NCBI RefSeq assembly: GCF_023147505.1
Contig: NZ_JAHXPB010000008.1
Coordinates: forward strand, 95,474-159,473
Direction: 5' to 3'
From: Brevundimonas sp. EYE_349
GTDB lineage: Bacteria; Pseudomonadota; Alphaproteobacteria; Caulobacterales; Caulobacteraceae
Length of the DNA: 64,000 nt
The notes under the pieces were generated by a model that searched no databases, was not told the DNA's origin, and was given only the letters and a program-made list of their open reading frames with translations. A program made the position numbers and the translations under genes. Below are positions 51,130-57,854 of the stretch, piece by piece; position 1 is the stretch's first letter, and every line of letters begins with the position of its first letter.

Positions 51130-51159
51130 GGGGGCGGTTACGGCATATTGGGGGCGGTT
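51130..51159 (+). repeat. direct repeats near the island end
   Basis: GGGGGCGGTT occurs at 51130-51139 and 51150-51159, 20 bp apart (about two helical turns), between the radC break and the integrase. These could be arm-type integrase or excisionase binding sites. Confidence 0.45.
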
Positions 51160-51245
51160 GAAGGGGTAGAAGACGGCTTTCCGCTCCCAGCAAACGATCC
51201 CCGTTTCTCCTCAACCGATCCCAGTTAGGGAAGAGGAGGAATGCG

Positions 51246-52487
51246 ATGCCCAGCTTGACCGACACCGCGATTCGCCACGCGCTGAAGCGCGTCGAAACCA
51301 GCCAGAAGCAGGAAAATCTCGCCGACGGCGAAGGACGTGGCACTGGCCGGCTCGTGCTCGTCCTGAAGCCGATGCCTAAGCGCGTCACGGCAGCCTGGAT
51401 GGCGCAGCAGTGGCGTGACGGGAAGCGGACGAAGAAGAAGCTCGGCGCCTACCCGTCGATGTCACTGGGACAGGCGCGCGAGGTCTTCAAGCGTGACTAT
51501 GCCGACGTGATCCAGAAGGGTCGAAGCATCAAGATCGCCACCGACACGCGACCTGGCACCGTCGCCGATCTGTTCGAGGGCTACGTCGCGTCGCTCAAGT
51601 CGGCGGGCAAACCGTCCTGGAAGGAAACCGAAAAGGGCCTGAACAAGATCGCCGACACCTTGGGACGCAATCGCCTCGCCCGGGAGATCGAGTCAGAGGA
51701 AGTCGTCGAACTGATCCGCCCCATCTACGAACGCGGCGCGCGATCGATGGCTGACCACGTGCGCTGCTACATCCATGCCGCCTTCAGCTGGGGCATGAAG
51801 TCCGACAACGACTATCGGAACGCCTCGCCCCGCCGGTTCCGCATCCCCTTCAATCCGGCGACCGGCATCCCCACTGAACCCAAGGTGCAAGGCACGCGCT
51901 GGCTCAGCGAGGATGAGTTCGTTCAACTCTATCGCTGGCTGGAATGCCCGGACACACCAGTGACGCCGTCCTATCTTCGCGCCGTCCAACTTCTGATGCT
52001 GACGGGTCAACGGGTGGAGGAGATCGCTCGCCTTCACGTCGATCAGTGGGAAGCCAAGGAAAAGATCATCGACTGGTCGAAGACCAAGAATCTTCAGCCG
52101 CACGCCGTCCCCGTGCCGTCGCTTGCCGCCGAACTGATTGAGTCGATCACACCGAACGAATTCGGCTGGTACTTCCCCTCGGCCAAGGATCCTTCGAGGC
52201 CTGTCAGCCACGGAACCCTCTATAGCTTCGTGTGGCGTCAACGGGATCGGGGCGTCATCCCGCATGCCACGAACCGCGATCTCCGGCGGACATTCAAGAC
52301 CTTGGCCGGCAAGGCGGGCGTCCCGAAGGAAATCCGGGATCGCCTGCAGAACCACGCGCTTCAGGATGTGAGCTCGAAGCACTATGACCGCTGGAACTAC
52401 ATGGCCGAGAAGCGAGCCGGGATGGCGAAGTGGGACAAGTTCGTCCGTGCGATGCTCGCCAAAAAGCGCATGAGGCTGGCGGCATGA
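51246..52487 (+). CDS. tyrosine-type site-specific integrase (P4 type)
   Basis: A 413-residue recombinase. The N-terminal arm-binding domain (about 1-95) has LVLVLKPMPKRVTAAWMAQQW and KLGAYPSMSLGQARE, typical of P4-like integrases. The catalytic domain shows the first Arg in LTGQRVEEIARL, the RDLRRTF box and the nucleophile Tyr in SSKHYDRW. In the RDLRRTF box the usual first His (HxxR) is Arg. The ATG follows AGAGGAGGA. It sits next to the radC break, as expected for an island integrase, and overlaps the next gene by four bases. Confidence 0.93.
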   Translation: MPSLTDTAIRHALKRVETSQKQENLADGEGRGTGRLVLVLKPMPKRVTAAWMAQQWRDGKRTKKKLGAYPSMSLGQAREVFKRDYADVIQKGRSIKIATDTRPGTVADLFEGYVASLKSAGKPSWKETEKGLNKIADTLGRNRLAREIESEEVVELIRPIYERGARSMADHVRCYIHAAFSWGMKSDNDYRNASPRRFRIPFNPATGIPTEPKVQGTRWLSEDEFVQLYRWLECPDTPVTPSYLRAVQLLMLTGQRVEEIARLHVDQWEAKEKIIDWSKTKNLQPHAVPVPSLAAELIESITPNEFGWYFPSAKDPSRPVSHGTLYSFVWRQRDRGVIPHATNRDLRRTFKTLAGKAGVPKEIRDRLQNHALQDVSSKHYDRWNYMAEKRAGMAKWDKFVRAMLAKKRMRLAA

Positions 52488-52921
52488 TTTCAGTTTGGCG
52501 ATTGCTCCGCGCGTCGAGCTTTCCCCTGGGCGCCCTTTTGCTAGCGGGGACGGCGACATCCGCGCGAGCTGATCCGTGTGAAGGCCGCCTCCCCAGCCAA
52601 GCTGGTCAGGAGTTTACCGGCACGGTGCGCTACGTTGGCGATGGGGACAGTCTTTGCGTCGGCACTTCCAATGATCCGGCGACGTGGATCGAAGTGCGCC
52701 TGGCCGACTTCGACGCGCCAGAGCTTAACGCAGCGAACGGCCGCTTTTCGAAATCGCTTCTTCAACAGGTCGCTTCTGGGCAGGCCGTGGCCTGCGAAGC
52801 CCGCCGCGGCCGCAGCGGCCGCGTGGTCGTTTTCGACCGTGTCATCGCTGTGTGCCGCGTCCGCGGCCGCTCCATCGGCGACTTGCTGCGTGCGCAGCAT
52901 GCGCCGGAAGGTGGGAACTGA
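52484..52921 (+). CDS. secreted thermonuclease-like protein
   Basis: A 145-residue protein with an N-terminal signal peptide (about 1-30, ending SARAD). The domain resembles staphylococcal nuclease: VRYVGDGDSLCVG and IEVRLADFDAPEL match the core strands and the Asp/Arg/Glu metal and catalytic region, and DRVIAVCRVRGRSIGDLL the C-terminal part. Its ATG overlaps the integrase stop. A role in degrading extracellular or periplasmic DNA is inference. It is shorter than canonical enzymes, and the catalytic Arg set is not fully certain. Confidence 0.75.
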   Translation: MISVWRLLRASSFPLGALLLAGTATSARADPCEGRLPSQAGQEFTGTVRYVGDGDSLCVGTSNDPATWIEVRLADFDAPELNAANGRFSKSLLQQVASGQAVACEARRGRSGRVVVFDRVIAVCRVRGRSIGDLLRAQHAPEGGN

Positions 52922-52972
52922 CGACTGCCGATAGAGCTTGAGGCGGCATGCCCGTCGGGTCTAGCTGCGCCC

Positions 52973-53602
52973 ATGACCACCCCCGATGACTCTCCCGCCA
53001 TGCAATCGGCCGCAAACGCAGCCGCCCGCCTGTTCCGCGCCTATGAAGCGCACAGTCTTGCTCCGGGACCTGACACGCTGTTCCACACGCTCACGGCGAT
53101 GCACAGCCTCGACGACAAGCTGAAGAAGGCCGAGATTCAGGACTTCAAACATCTGGAAGAGTTCACTGCCTTGAAGGCGCTTCGGAATTTCGCGCACCAT
53201 CAAGACGAAATCGACGCCAATGTGCGGGTGATCCCCTCGCCAGCCGTCAGCGACCTGGCCTTCCTTTGTCTCGTCCGACGCGATCAGGTCGAACAGGCGA
53301 TCGAGACTGTGGGCGAGAAGTGGCGCGCCGAGACACGCGCCGCCTGCGAAAGCCGCTTCCACTGGTATGGCGAGGCCGTGAACATCAATCCCTGCCTCTT
53401 CAACTTCATGGTCCACGCCTATGAGCAACTGGTCGTCGCCGGCGTAAAGCCGGATCCGGCTTCAATCGAAGCTTTCGAGACCTCGTACCAATTCGAAACC
53501 CGTGAAGGTCACGCGCACCTCATCGACGGCCGCATGGCGGGTCCGGCGGGCGGGATTGAACAGATGCTGACGACCATCGTCGCCAACCTCCCAAGCCGCT
53601 GA
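52973..53602 (+). CDS. HEPN-like hypothetical protein
   Basis: A 209-residue, helical, soluble protein of no family I can name. Residues around ALKALRNFAHHQDEI contain R-N-x3-H, the RX4H motif of HEPN RNases, with the usual polar residue after Arg. A helical core surrounds it (LFHTLTAMHSLDDKLKKA). HEPN proteins in defence islands often cut RNA, so a toxin or immune role is plausible. The motif alone is short, so the call is cautious. Confidence 0.5.
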   Translation: MTTPDDSPAMQSAANAAARLFRAYEAHSLAPGPDTLFHTLTAMHSLDDKLKKAEIQDFKHLEEFTALKALRNFAHHQDEIDANVRVIPSPAVSDLAFLCLVRRDQVEQAIETVGEKWRAETRAACESRFHWYGEAVNINPCLFNFMVHAYEQLVVAGVKPDPASIEAFETSYQFETREGHAHLIDGRMAGPAGGIEQMLTTIVANLPSR

Positions 53603-53680
53603 GACGAATAGGCGGAATTCCGGCCGCTGCACCGAGACGGTCCTGCAAGGTCGATCAGGCAGCGACCTCGCCGCGCGCTG

Positions 53681-54853
53681 TCAGCCTAGTCCACCCATCG
53701 TAAGACTTGCCCAGTCCGGAAACTTCCCGCGTTCGAGGATGGCTTGAACGACGCGGATGACGAGTTGATCGGCGACATCGAGGTCGACCTTGGACTTCGA
53801 TGGGAGCACGCCTGAATGGACCGCGTCCGAGCGGGCTTTGTACAGGTGCTTCATCTCATCAAAGATCTTCGCCCGCTCACTCTCATCCCTGCCCAGCAGC
53901 CACGCAGCGCGACTGCTGATTTTATGAGTGATTTCCGTATTGGACGTGCCGTTGTCGTGCATCAGCACGATCTCCGCCGCCATACCCAGATCAAGGGCGC
54001 GATCGACAGGATGGACCGCGAGCCGTGAGCGCCCGAGCCGGTCGATGGCCCGCGTCAGGCTGTCGCCTTCGGCGAACGCCGCGAGTTGGCCGAATGCGAG
54101 GCTGATGGCCTCAATGTCAGCGGGAAAGGCCACGACCGGGCGCGATGCGAACGGGCGCGCTGACAGCGTGCCGCCGACCGCCAGCGAAGAGCGGCGGTCA
54201 GCCAGGATGACCGACACCGGAAGCTCGACTGCGGCAAGGGACCCGATCAGAGAAGCAAGCCGAAACCGTCGTCGAACGGCGTCACGCGCTGGCGATTGAG
54301 GCTGTGTTGCGCTGGTTACCGCCGGCCCGGTCGCCCCCGGTGACAGACGCTCGAAGGCAGGCGTGACGGTATAGGATTGGACCAGGAACCCGGTTCCAGT
54401 CGGCAGGTCCGGCCACGCATATCGCCAAGGGTAGTCGAAGCCGCTGAAGATGTCGGTTGAAGCCGGCGCGAGACGAACGCCGGCGCCGAGGTCGCACGCC
54501 TCCGTAATCTCGATACCGAGCACAGGCGAGACGTCTTCATAGACCGCCGTGTTACGGGCCACTTCATCATGGAAGAGGGCAATGATGTCTTCTGGCGTCA
54601 TCTTCTCGACAAGGCGATCAATTGCCCATTCGCCGAAATTGCCGCCAACCAGTGCGCCGGCGCCATCGCCCATAAAGACCCAAGCGGTCGCGAAGTTGGT
54701 GAAGGGTTCGGCGCGGGAGAGGTGGTGGGCTACGCGATGTTTCGCTTCGCCGCGCCACTGCGAATAGTCGCTGCCGCGATGGATCTCGGAGAGTTCTCCG
54801 GCGATTCCACGCAGGAAACTGACGGCGTCGAGCGAAGTGTCCGCTTCGCTCAT
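53681..54853 (-). CDS. Apea-like HEPN domain protein
   Basis: A 390-residue protein, last gene of the AbiE operon. The C-terminal third resembles the Apea-like HEPN group: ISSRAAWLLGRDESER, FDEMKHLYKARSDAVHSG with RSDAVH as the RX4H motif, and a following helical VADQLVIRVVQAIL. The N-terminal 250 residues are unrecognised. The ATG overlaps the preceding stop as ATGA. If the catalytic Arg and His are active, it may be an RNase; this is inference. Low-frequency Asp/Glu sites suggest no other nuclease motif. Confidence 0.6.
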   Translation of the reverse strand: MSEADTSLDAVSFLRGIAGELSEIHRGSDYSQWRGEAKHRVAHHLSRAEPFTNFATAWVFMGDGAGALVGGNFGEWAIDRLVEKMTPEDIIALFHDEVARNTAVYEDVSPVLGIEITEACDLGAGVRLAPASTDIFSGFDYPWRYAWPDLPTGTGFLVQSYTVTPAFERLSPGATGPAVTSATQPQSPARDAVRRRFRLASLIGSLAAVELPVSVILADRRSSLAVGGTLSARPFASRPVVAFPADIEAISLAFGQLAAFAEGDSLTRAIDRLGRSRLAVHPVDRALDLGMAAEIVLMHDNGTSNTEITHKISSRAAWLLGRDESERAKIFDEMKHLYKARSDAVHSGVLPSKSKVDLDVADQLVIRVVQAILERGKFPDWASLTMGGLG

Positions 54854-55701
54854 TCGTCGCCGCCGGGACCGAGGTTCAAGTCTGCGAACCCGACTGGATA
54901 GCCCCGCGCCATAGCGCTGAAATTGGGCTCTCCTTCGCTATGGACGGCGAGGATATGGGCGGGGCTGAGTGGTTGCTGGCTGTAGAGGTCGAAGACCTGC
55001 TTGTCCGGCTGGCAACCGAGCGTGCGGCCATAGGTGGCGAGCACGGCCTCGGCCGCAAAGGAGCTACGCCGGGAATGGCTGAGCGGCATAGCAATCTCTA
55101 GGACACGGGGACGGCCGATCTGTTTCAGCAGGTCCTGAATGGCCTCATCTTCCTGGGAGAAATGGGCGGCCTCTCCGCCCCAACTCTCCAGGAACACCGC
55201 CACCCCGCCGTCTTCGATGTCGACCGGACGCGAGGTCATCCAAAACATGCCTGAGCGGGCGTTTAAATGGTCGCTCTGGTACGGGCTGTCGGCGAACAGG
55301 CGATCGGCGACTTCCTGGCTAAAGGCGCCCGCGACGACCTGCGCGTCAAAGCGCGACCGGATGTTCTCGAGGCTCGACGGGTAGATGCCCTTCAGTCGAA
55401 GGGTGTCGATCTCCGCGTCAGTCATGCGGGTATAGTGCCAGGTCCGGATCGTCCGGGCCTCCATCAGCTGCGTGATATGCTCGTTCAACGCCATGAACTC
55501 GCCCGCATGGGGGTTCTCGGGATAGGGCATCCGATGATCAGAGGCCTCGTGCTCACGCGATTGTCGGCGGGAGGTGATCATGTGGTTGCGGATGAGGTTG
55601 GCGTGAGCGTCGAGATCGCCGCGCAACTCGTTGTCAAACGTATCGATGTTCCAGACGTCGATGACGCCGGCGCCTTCGTCCGAACCCTTCGCGGAAATCA
55701 T
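54850..55701 (-). CDS. unknown third gene of the AbiE operon
   Basis: A 283-residue protein of no family I recognise. The ATG at 55701 overlaps the AbiEii stop (ATGA), so a longer upstream ORF start is unnecessary. A stretch TWHYTRMTDAEIDTLRLKG resembles the H-x-T start of ADP-ribosyltransferase-type toxins, and GMFWMTSRPVDIEDGG could be a core strand, but the match is weak. No membrane segments. Its tight coupling to a toxin-antitoxin pair and to a HEPN gene suggests a shared function. Confidence 0.55.
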   Translation of the reverse strand: MISAKGSDEGAGVIDVWNIDTFDNELRGDLDAHANLIRNHMITSRRQSREHEASDHRMPYPENPHAGEFMALNEHITQLMEARTIRTWHYTRMTDAEIDTLRLKGIYPSSLENIRSRFDAQVVAGAFSQEVADRLFADSPYQSDHLNARSGMFWMTSRPVDIEDGGVAVFLESWGGEAAHFSQEDEAIQDLLKQIGRPRVLEIAMPLSHSRRSSFAAEAVLATYGRTLGCQPDKQVFDLYSQQPLSPAHILAVHSEGEPNFSAMARGYPVGFADLNLGPGGDE

Positions 55702-56570
55702 GCATTCCCCGCTGCTACGATCCGCGCGCACGACGGACCGACCAGTCCCCAGACTTTGTCGATGATCGACTCCAGGGAAACGTTCTCGAGCTCGACCGAT
55801 GCCGCGTAAGCGCGCCATTGGCGCTGTTTGGTCTCATCATTGACCATCTCGGCCGAAAGCCCGGGGGGCCTTTCCATCGGGATCGCCGTCTGGCGGCGCT
55901 CGAAGGTCGCGGTGATCGCCGCGTCCAGATCAGCATCGCTAATCTCGAGCGCGCGCGGGATCGCCCACAGATCGTAGTAGTCCTTCATCCGTCCGTTCAG
56001 GACACCAAGCGCGACCATCGCCTGGAATTTCTCGGCGATCACCGTGGTGGGCGGGTAGGCACGCACGTTGGGCGCAGGCAGATCCAGCAAGGTCGGATAG
56101 TCGAGTTGCTGGGTCGCATCGGCCATGGCGTCGCCAAAGCCGATATCGATCGTCACAGGGATTCGCGTCTTTTCGAGGTAGGCTGAGGTCTTGAGGCGGG
56201 TGCCGCCATATTCCATCTCCTCGCGGATGGCCGTCGCAGCCAGGGCGTCGAGATCGAAGACAAGGCCATCATCGCTCTCAATGGCCATGATCTCCCGGAA
56301 GTCCGCAGCCAGGCGTTCGGGGTCGGGATCGCCGTGGCCCAGAAAGTCCGCATCCCGGGTCACCCGGTTGTCGTCCTCGACCCACACCGTGACCAGCATC
56401 CCGCCCTTCAGGACAAAACGCTCGCGATGCTCCGAGACCGATAGCCGGTACAGCAGACGTTCGAGCGCGAACCGCACCAGCAGAACGTCGAACACCCGGC
56501 CTTCCTGGCGGGCGATGTTGAGCAGCCGATCCTTGACGGACTTGGCCATGTTGGTCGGTGTTTTAGCCAT
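55698..56570 (-). CDS. AbiEii/AbiGii nucleotidyltransferase toxin
   Basis: A 290-residue toxin of the AbiE type IV toxin-antitoxin/abortive-infection family. It has the nucleotidyltransferase core: FVLKGGMLVTVW, RVTRDADFLG (the two acidic metal ligands), a third acidic strand VTIDIGFGDA, and AEKFQAMVALG with KDYYDLW. Members transfer nucleotides to tRNA or GTP-related targets and stop growth. The ATG at 56570 overlaps the antitoxin stop by eight bases. Met8 is an alternative start. Second gene of four. Confidence 0.9.
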   Translation of the reverse strand: MAKTPTNMAKSVKDRLLNIARQEGRVFDVLLVRFALERLLYRLSVSEHRERFVLKGGMLVTVWVEDDNRVTRDADFLGHGDPDPERLAADFREIMAIESDDGLVFDLDALAATAIREEMEYGGTRLKTSAYLEKTRIPVTIDIGFGDAMADATQQLDYPTLLDLPAPNVRAYPPTTVIAEKFQAMVALGVLNGRMKDYYDLWAIPRALEISDADLDAAITATFERRQTAIPMERPPGLSAEMVNDETKQRQWRAYAASVELENVSLESIIDKVWGLVGPSCARIVAAGNA

Positions 56571-57183
56571 TGGACGTCAGAGCCTCGAGATAGGGTTGCA
56601 TGATCTTCCACGCGCCGCCGGCTTTCGCGCCCTGAGCGATCTCGCTCGGGGTCGCCTTGCGTTGTTCGATGGCGGCGCGCAGGCCTTCCACGGCCACCGA
56701 CCGATCCACCAGCTTCGAGTTGCGGAAGAGGTCGGCGAGGGTCTTGGGGACAGAATAGATCGGGACCTCAAGGCCAGCGATCACATGGTTCTCGACACCC
56801 TGGCGCAGATAGCGCTCGGTGAACCGCACCATGCGCATCGGGGGATAGGACTGCACCGGCGCCCAATCGCTGGCGCCGATGGCCATCCAGATGCGCCGCG
56901 GCATCTGATCGGTCAGGCCGTGAAAGGCGAGCGCCGACATCAGAGCGATCACACCCTTGGGGACGCGTATGGCGGCCTCGGCGAGGATCTGGTTTTCCTC
57001 GATCTCAGATCCGCGCTTCTGGTAAACCCCACGCGAAATGCGTTCGATTTCCCCGGTCTCGACGGCGCGCGCGATCGTTTGCGCGCTGATCCCTGCTTCA
57101 CGCAGTTCTTGCGCGCGCATCATGCTACGACCATCGAGCAGGTTTCTGAGCTGGACCCTTTGCGAATCCGGGGAAGGAGGCAT
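56563..57183 (-). CDS. AbiEi-type antitoxin (winged helix)
   Basis: A 206-residue antitoxin and repressor. The N-terminal winged helix spans about 10-65 (MMRAQELREAGISAQTIARA, ISRGVYQKRG), followed by the C-terminal domain (GVIALMSALAFHGLTDQMP, VPIYSVPKTLADLFRNSKL) that counteracts AbiEii in studied members. It is first in the operon and its start codon directly adjoins the inverted repeat at 57184-57230, so autorepression is expected. Confidence 0.88.
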   Translation of the reverse strand: MPPSPDSQRVQLRNLLDGRSMMRAQELREAGISAQTIARAVETGEIERISRGVYQKRGSEIEENQILAEAAIRVPKGVIALMSALAFHGLTDQMPRRIWMAIGASDWAPVQSYPPMRMVRFTERYLRQGVENHVIAGLEVPIYSVPKTLADLFRNSKLVDRSVAVEGLRAAIEQRKATPSEIAQGAKAGGAWKIMQPYLEALTSNG

Positions 57184-57230
57184 GTGACTAATCCTCTAAG
57201 AGATCGCGCCTTTATCAGAGGTTTTGTCAC
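57184..57230. promoter_or_regulatory. AbiE operon operator covering the ribosome binding site
   Basis: Arms GTGACTAATCCTCT (57184-57197) and AGAGGTTTTGTCAC (57217-57230) are inverted with 12 of 14 positions matching, spacer 19 bases. Read on the minus strand, AGAGGA of the left arm is the likely Shine-Dalgarno, eight bases before the AbiEi ATG. AbiEi proteins are known to bind inverted repeats in their own promoter. Confidence 0.65.
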
Positions 57231-57325
57231 AAGTCATCATTGCAGCGTAGCCCCACCCCATGGCCACCTCGCATGCGAACGCAGTCGGATCAGGCCACCC
57301 GCATAAGAACATAGGCTGAACCAAT

Positions 57326-57341
57326 ACGGGGTGAACCCCGT
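57326..57341. promoter_or_regulatory. palindrome upstream of the methylase operon
   Basis: Perfect dyad ACGGGGT-GA-ACCCCGT, 37 bases before the first gene (57378). It is well placed for an operator of the HTH protein encoded there. No clear promoter hexamers were assigned. Confidence 0.5.
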
Positions 57342-57377
57342 GTTGATCTGGGGGGTGTTCCGCACTAGTGTAGTCGA

Positions 57378-57854
57378 ATGCGCTATACTCAGAGCCAGAT
57401 TCGCGAACTGCTTTCCATCTCGGTGGATGCTTTTCGCACGTGGCGGGATGCCATCCCCGCCCTGGCTTTGCATAAAGGGCATGCCCCCAGCTTCACACCG
57501 GGGGATGTCGTGGCCATGGCCATTGTCGCCGAACTTGTCCGCGACTTCGGCGTGCGCGTGGGGACGGTGGGCGATCGTTTCGATCAGCTCTTCAAGGAGT
57601 GCGGGGGGAAATCCTGGCTCTCACTAGAAAACTGCGTCGCCTTGATCGAAGCCGACAACTTCCGTCTGGTTGACGCAAGCCTTGCCCATCGCCGTTCGCC
57701 GGACGCTTCCACCCTCTGCGTCCCGTGCGCTCCGATCATAGCGCGCCTGCGCGCGGCGCTCACGGCAACGGAAGTCGATCAGGTGCAAGGCCATCTGCAG
57801 TTCCCCCCAACCTCCGTGGGCACGCAGCCTGAACGGCGCAGCAAACGTGCATGA
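57378..57854 (+). CDS. MerR-like HTH protein, first gene of the methylase operon
   Basis: A 158-residue protein. The N-terminus RYTQSQIRELLSISVDAFRTWRDAIPAL fits a MerR-type DNA-binding helix-turn-helix with a recognition helix after SVDAFRTW, and VVAMAIVAELVRDFGVRVG follows like the linker helix. The C-terminal half (about 80-158) is unrecognised and has two Cys (LCVPC). It ends in ATGA, overlapping the methylase start, so the two are translationally coupled. Probably the local regulator of this operon. Confidence 0.7.
   Translation: MRYTQSQIRELLSISVDAFRTWRDAIPALALHKGHAPSFTPGDVVAMAIVAELVRDFGVRVGTVGDRFDQLFKECGGKSWLSLENCVALIEADNFRLVDASLAHRRSPDASTLCVPCAPIIARLRAALTATEVDQVQGHLQFPPTSVGTQPERRSKRA

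Noticed and set aside
57184..57377. CRISPR-like or tRNA feature beside the defence genes
   Set aside because: No regularly spaced repeats and no cloverleaf; only single dyads are present. No tRNA or rRNA gene was seen anywhere in the window.
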